Shown here one piece after another: positions 47,352 through 56,561 of a stretch of DNA of 64,000 nt (position 1 is the first letter of the stretch; each line of letters starts with the position of its first letter). The notes below the pieces were generated by a model that was not told the origin of the DNA, ran no database searches, and was given only the letters and a program-made list of their open reading frames with translations. Where the stretch lies: contig JAUHXC010000044.1 in assembly GCA_030427205.1 (NCBI GenBank), positions 23,128-87,127 on the forward strand, in the 5' to 3' direction. A program made the translations under genes and the position numbers. Origin of the DNA: a bacterium (GTDB lineage Bacteria > Myxococcota_A > Bradymonadia > UBA7976 > UBA1532).

Positions 47352-47467
47352 TGTTTTGTCTGGGAGAAATGCCCGGAAATTGAGTTATCGCGTTGTAGCG
47401 CGCCCTAAACCTTCGCCCGTCACCGCCAACCGCATCGGGAGATACCCGCGGAGCCACGGAAAGAATC

Positions 47468-49024
47468 ATGAGAAGAACAGTCGATCGTATTCGGGCCGGT
47501 ATGGCCCTCGTATCCATCCCCCTCGCGCTCTCCCTCACCGCCTGCGTCGACGCCACCGACATCGACCCGACCGAGGTCGAGGCCGTCGGCGAAGCGCCGG
47601 CGACCCTGGTGGGCACCGTGCTCGATACCCTCGACGCGCCGGTGGCCCAGGCCTCGGTGGTGCTCGCCATCAACGGCTACGAGGTCGGCGAGTCGGTGCT
47701 GACCGACGCCGACGGGCGCTACATGCTGCCGGTGGAGGTCTCGGCCATCACCGAGGCGCAGCGCCAGCGCCAGGAGGTCCAGGTGCTGGTCCGCGCGCCG
47801 CTCGAGGATCGCGGGGCCCGCGGCACCTGGGCCGGCGACCGCATCCAGCTGCTGCCGCTGACCCTGCGCGAGTTCGTGCCGATGGAGCACCTGGTGCCCG
47901 GCCGCCACCTGGCGATGAAGACCGGCTACGTGCCGGTGCAGGGCAAGGGCTACGCGATCACGCCGGCGCTGGTCCGCGACGGCGGCACGCTGACCTGGCA
48001 CATGGCCAGCTCGCCGGTGGGCCCGATCGACGTGTCGCTGATCATCGAGCCGGGCTCGATCCGCGTCGAGGGCGATGACCCCCAGGACGAGATCACCCTG
48101 ACCATCCTCGAGCGGGAGAAGGCCCCGATGGCCATCCCCGACGACGGCTACGGGCTGATGTGGACCATCCAGCCGCGGGACGTGATCTTCGATCCGCCGG
48201 CCAAGGTGAGCGTCACCGGCGGCCGCCTCGAGCTGCTGGGCCTCGTCGAGGCCGAGCCGGGCAATACCTTCGAGCTCTACGGGGCCTCGCTCGACCGCGG
48301 CTGGCACCTCTACGGCGACGTCGAGGTCGAGGCGCTGACCGCCGATCAGGTCACCTTGACCAGCGTCGAGGGCATCATCCAGCGCGGCGCCTGGGGTCAT
48401 GTGCTGTCGAACCCGGCCAGCGACGCCGGCATGCTGGCGACCTGCCAGAACAAGCACACCGGGCGCTACGTGGTCTGCGCGGTCTTCGGTCAGGCGGGCT
48501 TCGATCTGGCCGGCCCGCCGCTGAGCCTCTTCGAGACCCAGGTCTCGCCCCGGCAGGCGGACTATCGCCGCCAGCCCGACCGGCCGTACTGGTACACCGA
48601 CCGCGAGAACCGCTGCCAGAACTGCACCAACATCGGCGTGCCCCAGGCGCAGATGGCCGTGGGCCTGAGCGTCGGGCTGCCCGAGAACGACGGCGATCAG
48701 GGCGTCTTCGTGGTCGCCACCGAGCTGTGCGCCAGCGAGGTCGCGGTGCGCAACCTCGACGAGCGCGACGCGCTGGTGGCCGGCCGGGTGGCCAACTGGG
48801 CGCTGCAGTTCGGCGTCGACGAGGTCGACATCGGCGCCGGCGAAGGCGAGACCCCACGCACCGAGCTGTGGGAGAGCTTCTGCAACGACGACGAGGTCTG
48901 CCCCGACTTCGAGCCGGGCGAGGTCACCGTGCGCCGCCGGCAGTTCACCCGGCGCCACATCTTCGAGACCAGCGGCTTCCACTGCGCCGCCGACGACCGG
49001 CAGGAGGGCTGGGTCGGTCGCTGA
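47468..49024 (+). CDS. Lipoprotein with carboxypeptidase-regulatory-like domain
   Basis: A 518-residue lipoprotein (lipobox LSLTAC, Cys 26) with ATG 47468. After the signal comes a beta-sandwich of the carboxypeptidase-D regulatory/CNA-B type: LVGTVLDTLDAPVAQASVVLAINGY...VLTDADGRYMLPV (about residues 45-105). The remainder is beta-rich with a ZU5-like PGSIRVEGDDPQDEITLTILE feel, and a Cys-containing C-terminal part (NRCQNCTN, ESFCNDDEVCPDF). I recognise no enzyme motif. It is probably an outer-membrane or surface protein. An acyltransferase gene follows about 105 bases downstream. Confidence 0.85.
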   Translation: MRRTVDRIRAGMALVSIPLALSLTACVDATDIDPTEVEAVGEAPATLVGTVLDTLDAPVAQASVVLAINGYEVGESVLTDADGRYMLPVEVSAITEAQRQRQEVQVLVRAPLEDRGARGTWAGDRIQLLPLTLREFVPMEHLVPGRHLAMKTGYVPVQGKGYAITPALVRDGGTLTWHMASSPVGPIDVSLIIEPGSIRVEGDDPQDEITLTILEREKAPMAIPDDGYGLMWTIQPRDVIFDPPAKVSVTGGRLELLGLVEAEPGNTFELYGASLDRGWHLYGDVEVEALTADQVTLTSVEGIIQRGAWGHVLSNPASDAGMLATCQNKHTGRYVVCAVFGQAGFDLAGPPLSLFETQVSPRQADYRRQPDRPYWYTDRENRCQNCTNIGVPQAQMAVGLSVGLPENDGDQGVFVVATELCASEVAVRNLDERDALVAGRVANWALQFGVDEVDIGAGEGETPRTELWESFCNDDEVCPDFEPGEVTVRRRQFTRRHIFETSGFHCAADDRQEGWVGR

Positions 49025-49129
49025 TCGAGCCGCCGCCCCGACGCTGACGCCGGCCCCGATGGGGTCGGCGTTCGTGTTTGTGGGGCAGCCCCGGAATGCC
49101 GATGGACCGTGGGCGCGCCGTGCGGCACG

Positions 49130-49963
49130 ATGGCCGCCTCGCGGAGGAGAGCGCCCATCATCACCTCGACCCCCACGCGCGGGGACTTCCCGCTCGCCGG
49201 CACCACCGGGCGCCTCGGGCCGCTGGGCAGCGTGGCGCAGTTCGTCGTCGGCTGGGGCTTCACGTTCGCGTTCGCCCTGAGCGCCGCCCTGATCGCGATC
49301 GCTACGCTCGGGCGGTTCTCGACCTGGCTCACCCCGCTGCTGCTGCGGTTCTGGGCCCGGACGATGTTCCGCATCGAGCGAATCGACCTCTACGTCGAGG
49401 GCACCGCGCACGTGCAGCCGCGGGCGATGAAGGTCAGCCTCTTCAACCACACCTCGCTGCTCGACGCGATGATCGTCACCGCGTGCATGCCCACCGGCTC
49501 GGTCGCCGCGATCAAGCGCGAGGCCCTGTTCATCCCCTTCGTCGGGCTGGCGCTGTGGGCCCTCGGGTTCCTCTTGATCGACCGCGGCCGGACCGACCGG
49601 GCGAAGCAGGTCCTCGCCCGCGCCGCCGAGCGCATGCAGACCGAGCAGCTGACGGTCTTCATCGCGCCCGAGGGCACCCGCGGCGCCGACGGGGAGCTGC
49701 AGCCCTTCAAGAAGGGTCCGTTTCACATCGCCCGGGTCTCGGGCGCGCCGCTGGTGCCGATGCTGATCGACGGCGGCCACCTCGTGCACCCGCTCGGCCG
49801 CGCGCTGACCCAGCCCGGCGTCGTGCGGGTCCGCTTCCTGCCGCCGATCGCCACCGACGGCCTGACGACCGAGAACATGGGCCCCTTCGTCGAACGGGTG
49901 CACGGGATCATGCGCGTGGGCCTCGACGACCTGCGCCGTGATCCGGGCGGCGCACTTCGGTAG
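49130..49963 (+). CDS. 1-acyl-glycerol-3-phosphate acyltransferase (PlsC-like)
   Basis: PlsC enzymes add the second acyl chain to lysophosphatidate at the inner membrane. The product has NHTSLLDAM (H-x4-D catalytic motif), FIPFVGLALWALGFLLIDRG, FIAPEGTRGADGELQPFKKGPFHIA (EGTR substrate motif) and GAPLVPMLIDG, all canonical. A hydrophobic N-terminal segment (VAQFVVGWGFTFAFALSAALIAIATL) is a membrane anchor. The start is uncertain: I give ATG 49130 (277 residues), GTG 49109 is also in frame, and a GGAGGAG at about 49140 precedes no standard start codon. It is followed after 30 bases by the MlrC-like gene. Confidence 0.88.
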   Translation: MAASRRRAPIITSTPTRGDFPLAGTTGRLGPLGSVAQFVVGWGFTFAFALSAALIAIATLGRFSTWLTPLLLRFWARTMFRIERIDLYVEGTAHVQPRAMKVSLFNHTSLLDAMIVTACMPTGSVAAIKREALFIPFVGLALWALGFLLIDRGRTDRAKQVLARAAERMQTEQLTVFIAPEGTRGADGELQPFKKGPFHIARVSGAPLVPMLIDGGHLVHPLGRALTQPGVVRVRFLPPIATDGLTTENMGPFVERVHGIMRVGLDDLRRDPGGALR

Positions 49964-49993
49964 ACTCCCCTGCCCCACCGCCGGGAGTCGAAC

Positions 49994-51511
49994 ATGAGCC
50001 GCCCCCTCCGCATCGCCTTCGCCCGTATCGCCCAGGAGAGCAACGCGCTCTCGCCGGTGCGCACGACCTTCGAAGACTTCGAGCGCTTTCACTTCATGGA
50101 GGGCGCGGCCCTGCTCGACGCCTGCGGGCCGTGGAGCACCGAGGCGAAGAAGTTCATGCGCAACGCCGAGCTGTCGGGCTTCGTCAAGGCGGCGCGCGCC
50201 GACGGCGCGGTCGAGCCGGTGCCGCTGTTCAGCGCGTGGGCCATCCCCGGCGGGCCGCTCGACATGGCGACCTTCGAGCACTTCCGCGACCGGCTGGTGA
50301 CCGATCTGAAGGCGGCCGGTCCGCTGGACGGGCTGTTTCTCTCGCTGCACGGGGCGATGAACGTCGACGGCGAGCTCGACCCCGAGGCGCGGCTGGTCGA
50401 GGCGGCGCGCACGGTCATCGGCGATACGCCGGTGGGGGCCAGCTTCGACCTGCACGGCAACCTGACCCGCGACAAGGTCGCCGCGCTGGATGTCTTCGTG
50501 GCCTATCGCACCAACCCTCACCGGGACCACGCGAAGGTCGGGCGCAAGGCGGGCGAGCTGTTGATCCGCACCATCCGCGGCGACATCCAGCCGACCTCGG
50601 CCTGGCGCACGCTGCCGATGCTGCTCGGCGGCGGCCCCACCGTCGACTTCATGAAGCCGATGCGCGGGGTCTACGCCGAGATGGATCGCCTCGAGCGCGA
50701 CGGGCGGGTGCTGTCGACCAACCTGTTCATGTGCCACCTGTGGAACAACCACCCCGACCTGGGCTGGAGCGTGCACGTCACCACCGACGGCGATCAGGCG
50801 CTCGCCGAGCAGCTCGCCGAGGAGATCGCCGATCTGGCGTGGGCGGTCAAAGACCAGATGCCGCCGACCTTCCTCTCCCCCGAAGAGGCGCTGGAGAAGG
50901 TGCGCGACGCCCGGCTGCGGCGCAAGCTGGGCACGGTGTGCATCTGCGACGCGAGCGACGTGGTCACCGCCGGCTCGACCGGTGAGAGCACCCGGCTGCT
51001 GGAGGTCTTCCTCGCGCAGGGGCAGGGCCTGGAGACGCTGATCCCGTTGCGTGATCCGGTGGCGGTCGAGGCGCTGTGGCAGGCGCCGATCGGCGAGACG
51101 GTGTCGCTCGAAGTGGGCGGCCGGCTCGACCCGGCGCGCAACGCCGGGCTGCACATCGCGGGCACGGTGCTCGCCCGCAAGGATCAGGACGTCGTCGGGC
51201 GCATGGTGGCGCTCGACCTGGGGCATGTGACACTGGTGTTGACCGAGGGCATGGCCGCGGCGGTCAAGCCGGCCTTCTTCACCGAGCTGGGGCTGAGCGT
51301 CTTCAAGGCCGACGTGGTGGTGGTCAAGACCCTGTTCCCGTTCAGGATCTTCTTCTTGCCCTACGCCCGGATGAGCCTCTACGTGAAGACCGACGGCATC
51401 ACCGACTTCGACGCCGCCTATGAGCTCGAGTTCGCCGATCCGATGCACCCGCGGGACACGGTCTACGACTGGCGCCCGGCCGATCGCCGGCGGCGGGGCA
51501 TCACCGGCTGA
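49994..51511 (+). CDS. M81-family metallopeptidase, MlrC-like
   Basis: A 505-residue homologue of MlrC, the zinc peptidase best known from the last step of microcystin breakdown, but widespread with other unknown substrates. The N-terminal family domain carries RIAFARIAQESNALSPVRT, GLFLSLHGAMN, GASFDLHGNLT (Asp and His zinc ligands) and YRTNPHRDHAKVG (third His). The C-terminal domain begins near VTAGSTGESTRLLEVFL and ends with YARMSLYVKTDGITDFDAAYEL. No signal peptide is present, so it is cytoplasmic. ATG 49994 has GGGAG upstream. No other mlr genes are present, so microcystin degradation should not be assumed. Confidence 0.92.
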   Translation: MSRPLRIAFARIAQESNALSPVRTTFEDFERFHFMEGAALLDACGPWSTEAKKFMRNAELSGFVKAARADGAVEPVPLFSAWAIPGGPLDMATFEHFRDRLVTDLKAAGPLDGLFLSLHGAMNVDGELDPEARLVEAARTVIGDTPVGASFDLHGNLTRDKVAALDVFVAYRTNPHRDHAKVGRKAGELLIRTIRGDIQPTSAWRTLPMLLGGGPTVDFMKPMRGVYAEMDRLERDGRVLSTNLFMCHLWNNHPDLGWSVHVTTDGDQALAEQLAEEIADLAWAVKDQMPPTFLSPEEALEKVRDARLRRKLGTVCICDASDVVTAGSTGESTRLLEVFLAQGQGLETLIPLRDPVAVEALWQAPIGETVSLEVGGRLDPARNAGLHIAGTVLARKDQDVVGRMVALDLGHVTLVLTEGMAAAVKPAFFTELGLSVFKADVVVVKTLFPFRIFFLPYARMSLYVKTDGITDFDAAYELEFADPMHPRDTVYDWRPADRRRRGITG

Positions 51512-51538
51512 GCCGGCAGAGCAGGTGGGCGGGCGGGC

Positions 51539-53203
51539 TCACGGCGGCAGGCAGGTGTCGTTGCGGCGGATGTTCGCCACGAAGCCATCGGGGATGTGCG
51601 GCGGCGTAGAGAGCGAGAAGCGCTCGGATGCCGGCCCGGTCCGATACTCGACGTCGACGTACCACACCGTCTGCGGCTCCGGCGGCAGGACGGGGCCGGC
51701 CCACAGCCCGCCGCCCTGGTCCTCGAGATCGGTCGCGGCGAAGAGCAGCCCGCGGTCGTTGCTCCACCAGTACTTCACCGAGCGCACCCGCAGGGTCGGC
51801 GGCACATCGACGACGGCGGTGGCGATGGTCACCGGCCCCACCGGCTCGACGCGCGCGGTGGGCGCCGCGGGCAGCGTGGCATAGGCCGGGTCGGTGCCGA
51901 AGTGATGGGCGAACCACATGCGCTGCCCGCCTTCGGCCCGGATGACCGCCCGCTCCTCGATGGCGTCGGCCGGCTCGCCGCCGGTGAGGGCGTAGCAGCC
52001 GTGGTCGTAATTGCCGCTGATGCTGGTGCGATGCGCCGGGCCGGGCAGGCCGTCGAAGGTGTCGCGGTGGGCGTCGAGCGGGAAGAACTCGTCGCTGCTG
52101 CCGTTGACCATGAGCACCGCGCCCGCCGCGCCGCGGGCCAGTTCGGCCACGTCGAGGTGCTCGAGCAGGGTCGTCCACTCGGGGCTGTCGGTGTCGAGGC
52201 CGGCGCCGTCGAGCAGGCCGTGCTGCCAGGCGGTCGGCGAACGCACCGCCAGATCCCAGGCGCCCGTGCCGCTGAGCGGCACCGCCGCCCGGATGCGATC
52301 GTCGACGCCCGCCGCCATCAGCGTCGCCACGGCGCCGGCGCTGTAGCCGGTCATGCCCAGCCGATCGCGGTCGACGGCCGGGTGGTTCTCGACGCAGGTC
52401 AGCGCGCGCATCGCGGCCACGCCGTGGGCCCAGAACCAGCTGCCCCGGGCGTCGTCGAGCACGTCGAACATGCGATAGCCCTCGGCGTGGCCCGCCGGCA
52501 GGCCCTCGCTCGTATTCTCGGGGGCGTCGCCGCCGCCGGGGCCGGTGTAGGCGATCACGAAGGCGCCGGTGAGCGCCGCCGGGCCCTCGGCGTGGGCGGG
52601 CTCGGCGAAGCCGCCCAAGCCGTGGGCCTGCACGATGCCGGGGATGCCGTCGGCACCAGCCGGGCGCGCGGCGAAGGCCCGCATGCGGATCGGGTGCAGC
52701 TGCCCGTCGACCACCTCGTAGCTGATGTAGCTGACGTCCCAGACGTCGAGCAGGGTCAACCCGCGCAGGGTCTGCCGCGGATTGTCGAACCGGCAGTCGG
52801 CGTCGACGGCGTCGCGCAGCAGCGGCAGATCGAAGAGCGGCGGCGGTCCGGCGTCGGGCGCGGCATCCAGCGGGCCGTCAAGCATGGCATCGGGCATGGC
52901 ATCGGGCATACCATCCGGCATGGCATCGGACATGGCGTCCGACATGACACCCGGCATGGCATCCGCGACCATGAGCATATCATCCGCAGCCGCCGGCATC
53001 CCATCCAGCATGGCATCGGCGGTCGCATCGAGCATGGCATCCGCCACGCCGAGCACGGCATCGGCGGTGGCATCGACCGATCCATCGGGATCGATCCGGG
53101 CGTCGGCGCCGGGATCGACGGCCGAGCCGGCGCCGTCGTCACAGCCGACGAGTATCAGCAGGCTGGCAAAGACGAGCGCGGCGGCCGCCCGGCCCGTCCG
53201 CAT
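51539..53203 (-). CDS. Secreted alpha/beta-hydrolase lipoprotein
   Basis: A 554-residue lipoprotein (lipobox LILVGC, Cys 21). A low-complexity, Met- and Asp-rich spacer (repeated DAM and DGM, about residues 40-110) leads to an alpha/beta-hydrolase domain. GMTGYSAGAVATLMAAG holds the nucleophile Ser (GxSxG); VNGSSDEFFPLDAHRDTFDGLPG and SGNYDHGCYAL supply a plausible Asp and His. The extension FAHHFGTDPAYATLP plus a C-terminal beta domain (TVWYVDVEYRTGP) follows. The fold recalls acetyl-xylan esterases and PqaA-type hydrolases; the substrate is unknown. ATG 53203 overlaps the stop of the upstream SGNH gene as TGATG. Confidence 0.87.
   Translation of the reverse strand: MRTGRAAAALVFASLLILVGCDDGAGSAVDPGADARIDPDGSVDATADAVLGVADAMLDATADAMLDGMPAAADDMLMVADAMPGVMSDAMSDAMPDGMPDAMPDAMLDGPLDAAPDAGPPPLFDLPLLRDAVDADCRFDNPRQTLRGLTLLDVWDVSYISYEVVDGQLHPIRMRAFAARPAGADGIPGIVQAHGLGGFAEPAHAEGPAALTGAFVIAYTGPGGGDAPENTSEGLPAGHAEGYRMFDVLDDARGSWFWAHGVAAMRALTCVENHPAVDRDRLGMTGYSAGAVATLMAAGVDDRIRAAVPLSGTGAWDLAVRSPTAWQHGLLDGAGLDTDSPEWTTLLEHLDVAELARGAAGAVLMVNGSSDEFFPLDAHRDTFDGLPGPAHRTSISGNYDHGCYALTGGEPADAIEERAVIRAEGGQRMWFAHHFGTDPAYATLPAAPTARVEPVGPVTIATAVVDVPPTLRVRSVKYWWSNDRGLLFAATDLEDQGGGLWAGPVLPPEPQTVWYVDVEYRTGPASERFSLSTPPHIPDGFVANIRRNDTCLPP
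52870..53060 (-). repeat. Low-complexity GGCATCGG-type repeats coding a Met-rich spacer
   Basis: Imperfect repeats of ATGGCATCGG-like units of 12 and 15 bases encode the DAMPDGMPDAM spacer of the hydrolase lipoprotein. The high Met content is unusual for a secreted linker and probably reflects repeat slippage. Confidence 0.5.
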
Positions 53204-54522
53204 CACTCGGCGCCGGCGTCGGCCTCGACCTGCGCCCGAAAGCCATAGCTGCGGCGCAGACCGAGCGGCGTGCTGCCCTCGAACAGCGGGTTGGGCCCGA
53301 TGAGCACCCCGCCGAGCGTGCTGAAGACCTCTTCGGCGTAGAAGGTGTGACCCTCTTCGTTGAAGTGCAGCTGGTCGGCGAGCAGCTCGTGCAGCGGCAG
53401 CCCCTCGGCGGCGCCGAACATGTCGACGAGCACCAGGTTGGGGTCTTCGGGCATCGAGTCGCGGGCGAGCTCGAGCACGCCCTGCAGCGTCTCGCGGCCG
53501 AGGAAGGCGCCCACCAGCCCCCAGATGGGATCGCCGGTGGCCTGGGTGTAGTCGGCGTAGAGGATGTAGGCGATGTCGGCGTCGGCGTTGACCTCGCGGA
53601 TGGCGCCGAGGATCTGCTCGAAGTTGGCCACCACCTGCCGCACGACGTCCCGGGCTCCCTCGATGGCCGCCGGGATGTCCGGCGGGATGCCGCCGAAGCT
53701 GTTGATGTACCCGAGCACGTCGTTGCCGCCGAGGGTGACGACGATCAGGTCGGCGTCGGCGAGGTGCGGCATGAGATCCCGCTGGAAGGGCCGGCCGCCG
53801 GGCAGCCAGGTCTCCGACGTGGTGCCCGGGATGGCCACGTTGATGTCTTCGACGTCGGCGAGCGGCGCGAAGAGCTCGGCGACCCGCCCCGGGAACTGAT
53901 TGTCCGAGCCGATCACCGCGATGCTGTCGCCGAAGGTGACCACCTTCGCCTCGCCGCTGACGACCGCCCGAGCGAAGCGGCCGGGGCAGTTGCGTCGGCT
54001 GCAGACCTCGCCGTCGGCGGGCTCGGCGACGGCGATGTAGGTGCCCTCGACCAGATCGGGGAAGAGATAGCTGCCGTCGTCGCACCGCCGGGGCTCGATC
54101 TCGCCGTCGGGGCCCACGAGCCGCAGCGGATCGCCCTCGTAGGCCGCGTCGGCCATGCCGAACGCGGCGGCGTAGCTGCTGCGGTCGCTGGCGTCGGCGT
54201 CGACGTAGAGCCAGCCGTTGACCGACTTGTCGTCCGCCATCTCGCCGCACTGGCCCACCGCGGCGTCGGGATCCTGATACTCGGGCTCCGGCTCGGGCTC
54301 CGGCTCGGGCTCGGGCTCCGGCTCGGGCTCCGGCTCGGGCTCGGGCTCCGGCTCGGGCTCCGGCTGCGGCTCGGGCTCGGGCTCCGGCTCGGGCGCTGCG
54401 TCGGGCTCGGGCTGGATCAGGGTCGCGTCGGCGGGGTCGGAGCTGCTGTCGCCGGCATCGTCGCAGGCAGCGAAGAACAGCGCGGCCAGCAGCGCGGCAG
54501 CGAGCGTGATCGATGGCTTCAT
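53203..54522 (-). CDS. SGNH/GDSL-family hydrolase lipoprotein
   Basis: A 439-residue lipoprotein; I start it at ATG 54522 (GAGGAG upstream), giving MKPSITLAAALLAALFFAAC with Cys 20. A Glu-Pro repeat spacer (about residues 38-80) projects the catalytic part from the membrane. A small Cys-containing beta domain follows, then the SGNH domain: VVTFGDSIAVIG (Ser, block I), NVAIPGTTSE (Gly, block II), VTLGGNDVLGY (Asn, block III) and DQLHFNEEGHTFY (Asp/His, block V). Such enzymes are esterases or lipases acting on lipids or sugar esters. Its stop overlaps the next hydrolase gene, so the two secreted enzymes are made together and may act on the same polymer. Confidence 0.9.
   Translation of the reverse strand: MKPSITLAAALLAALFFAACDDAGDSSSDPADATLIQPEPDAAPEPEPEPEPQPEPEPEPEPEPEPEPEPEPEPEPEPEPEYQDPDAAVGQCGEMADDKSVNGWLYVDADASDRSSYAAAFGMADAAYEGDPLRLVGPDGEIEPRRCDDGSYLFPDLVEGTYIAVAEPADGEVCSRRNCPGRFARAVVSGEAKVVTFGDSIAVIGSDNQFPGRVAELFAPLADVEDINVAIPGTTSETWLPGGRPFQRDLMPHLADADLIVVTLGGNDVLGYINSFGGIPPDIPAAIEGARDVVRQVVANFEQILGAIREVNADADIAYILYADYTQATGDPIWGLVGAFLGRETLQGVLELARDSMPEDPNLVLVDMFGAAEGLPLHELLADQLHFNEEGHTFYAEEVFSTLGGVLIGPNPLFEGSTPLGLRRSYGFRAQVEADAGAE
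54281..54393 (-). repeat. Hexamer array coding a Glu-Pro spacer
   Basis: GGCTCG/GGCTCC hexamers (plus strand) repeat almost without break and encode about twenty Glu-Pro pairs with a single Gln interruption. Such EP stalks are typical wall- or envelope-spanning spacers, and slippage in 6-base steps keeps the frame. Confidence 0.7.
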
Positions 54523-54683
54523 GGGCCTCCTCGGCGGGTCTCTCGCGGGCGTCGCGTGCGGGAGATTTGTCACACATGGGGGGATCGGGGCAAGCGCTGC
54601 TCGCCACCGAAATGTCACCGATGGTCACCGGTCTTTCTGCCGTCTACCTATCGGCGCATAGTGGAAACAGCGAGGGAGGCAGC

Positions 54684-55796
54684 ATGGGTCAACATACTCA
54701 CATTCTGGCGCGGGGGTTCGCCATGGACGACTCGACGGCCGACGATGAAGACGAGGCGCGCTACGGCAGCATACTCGACCACCTCAAGGAGGGCTTTCAG
54801 GTCATCGGGCCCGACTGGCGCTACCTGTATGTCAACGACGCAGTGGTCGACCAGGGGCGCACGTCCCGGGCCAACCTGCTGGGACGCAAGATGTGGGAGG
54901 TCTACCCCGGCATCGAGCAGACGCCGCTGTTCGCGGTGCTCGAGCGCTGTATGACCCACCGCACGTCGTCGGAGTTCGAGAACGCCTTCACCTTCCCCGA
55001 CGGGCAGCTGGGCTGGTTCGAGCTGCGGATCACCCCGGTGCCCGAGGGGCTGGCGATCCTGTCCCTGGACATCACCGAGCGCAAGCGGCTGGAGGCGGCG
55101 CTCGCCGCGTCGCGGCGCATGCTGCAGGAGGTCACCTACGCGGCGGCCCATGACCTGCAGAGCCCGCTGCGCCAGGTGATGTTCCTCACCGACCCCGAGG
55201 ATACCTACCACCGGGGGCCCGAGGGCATGGCCCAGGCGCACGCGGCGGCCCGGGCGATGCACGCCCGGCTCGCGGCGCTGGTGGCGTATACCGAGTCGGA
55301 GCGCACCGAGCCGCCGCGGCGGGTCGATCTGGCGACGGTGCTCGGCTCGACGCTGGTCGGCATCCGGCGCCACGTCGAGGCCCTCGACGGGCGGCTCGAG
55401 GTGAGCCTGCCCCCGTTCGCGGTGCGGGTGGCGCCCGGCGCGCTGCTGACCGCCGCGCGGACTTTTCTGCGCAACGCCATCAGCTTCCGCCGGCCGGGAG
55501 AGCCACCAGACGTCGAGTTCGACGTGACGCTGGAGGGCGATCGCTGCGTATTGACCGTGCGCGATCGGGGCATCGGCATCGCGCAGGCGCACCTGCCGCG
55601 GGTCTGGCAGGCCTTCTATCGGGTGGGTGAGGTCGACGCGGCCGGGGACGGCGTGGGGCTGGCCATCGCCCGGGTCGCCATCGAGGGGGCGGGCGGCGAC
55701 GTGCAGGTCTTCTCCGACCGGCCGGGCGGATCGACCTTCATCGCCCGGCTGCCGGCGGCGCTCGCCGACGACGGGCTGGGCAGCGGGCGGGCATGA
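54684..55796 (+). CDS. PAS-domain sensor histidine kinase
   Basis: A 370-residue soluble kinase; I start it at ATG 54684 behind GAGGGAGG. A PAS domain (about residues 18-140: LDHLKEGFQVIGPDWRYLYVNDAVVDQGRTSRANLLGRKMWEVYPG) leads to a HisKA-type helix with YAAAHDLQSPLRQV, whose His is the phosphorylation site. A HATPase domain follows with RNAISFRR (a short N box), DRGIGIAQAHLPRVWQAFYRV (G1) and GDGVGLAIARVAIEGAGG (G2). The architecture resembles bacteriophytochrome-class kinases without the chromophore domains. No response regulator is adjacent, so it is an orphan kinase. Confidence 0.9.
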   Translation: MGQHTHILARGFAMDDSTADDEDEARYGSILDHLKEGFQVIGPDWRYLYVNDAVVDQGRTSRANLLGRKMWEVYPGIEQTPLFAVLERCMTHRTSSEFENAFTFPDGQLGWFELRITPVPEGLAILSLDITERKRLEAALAASRRMLQEVTYAAAHDLQSPLRQVMFLTDPEDTYHRGPEGMAQAHAAARAMHARLAALVAYTESERTEPPRRVDLATVLGSTLVGIRRHVEALDGRLEVSLPPFAVRVAPGALLTAARTFLRNAISFRRPGEPPDVEFDVTLEGDRCVLTVRDRGIGIAQAHLPRVWQAFYRVGEVDAAGDGVGLAIARVAIEGAGGDVQVFSDRPGGSTFIARLPAALADDGLGSGRA

Positions 55797-55808
55797 CGGT
55801 TCGGCGGC

Positions 55809-56414
55809 TCAGCGGCGGCGCTTGACCTCGTCGGCGATCGCCTCGAAGAGGTCGGGCAGGGTGCTGGTCTGGGCGGTGGCCAGCACCCAGTCGGGCAGCG
55901 AGACGTTGGGGTTGACGTCGATGGTGTACACCAGCAGCGTCTTCTGCCCGTTGTCGTAGGGGAAGAGCTGCCACGAGCCCTTGTTGTGCTTGTAGGTGCC
56001 CTTCTTGAGGTCCCACTTGCGCATATAGCTGCCGTCGGCGTTCTCGGTGCTCTTGGCGTCGACGACCGACCACAGGTTGTCGAAGGCCAGCGGCATCTCG
56101 ATCTCGATGAAGCACAGGTGGCCGCCGGGGGTCGGGCCGCGCACGGCGCTCTTCTCGGTGCGCGGCATGAACTTGTGATAGTTCGCGCAGTCGCTGATGA
56201 CCGGCCAGACCTTGGCCGGCGGGTGGTTCAGCAGGCCGATGGCGCGGGCGGCGACGCCGTTGCCGCCGGTGGGCTTGAGCTCGCGGACGAGCACCTCGTC
56301 GTCGCGCAGCTCCTTGACGTCGTCGGCGGAGAGCCGCGGCGGGCCGGCGAACGCGGGCAGGGCCAGCAGCAGGGCGAGCGCGACGAGCGGGGCTGCGAGA
56401 GACTTGACGGGCAT
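55809..56414 (-). CDS. Exported START/SRPBCC-like lipid-binding protein
   Basis: A 201-residue protein with a Sec signal peptide (PVKSLAAPLVALALLLALPAFA) but no lipobox. ATG 56414 has GGAGGAGG upstream. The mature part has the START/polyketide-cyclase-like pattern: GVAARAIGLLNHPPAKVWPVISDCANYHKFMPRTEKSAV, then EMPLAFDNLWSVVD and a long C-terminal helix (DLFEAIADEVKRRR). Such proteins bind a hydrophobic ligand in a deep cavity. It would work in the periplasm; the ligand is unknown. It ends 12 bases from the convergent histidine kinase gene. Confidence 0.82.
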   Translation of the reverse strand: MPVKSLAAPLVALALLLALPAFAGPPRLSADDVKELRDDEVLVRELKPTGGNGVAARAIGLLNHPPAKVWPVISDCANYHKFMPRTEKSAVRGPTPGGHLCFIEIEMPLAFDNLWSVVDAKSTENADGSYMRKWDLKKGTYKHNKGSWQLFPYDNGQKTLLVYTIDVNPNVSLPDWVLATAQTSTLPDLFEAIADEVKRRR

Positions 56415-56561
56415 GGGATCGACCTCCTCCTCAAGGCGCGGATGGTGCCGCACGGCCCGGCCCCGAAGCAACAGACAACTTCCGGCCGGGGCCCGGCTCG
56501 CACGCGCCGTGCGGGCGGTATATCGTCTGGGGCGGCGCGACATTCACCATGGGGAGAAAAG

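Noticed and set aside
49994..51511. Microcystin degradation locus
   Set aside because: Only an MlrC-like gene is present; mlrA, mlrB and mlrD are absent, and M81 proteins are common in other settings.
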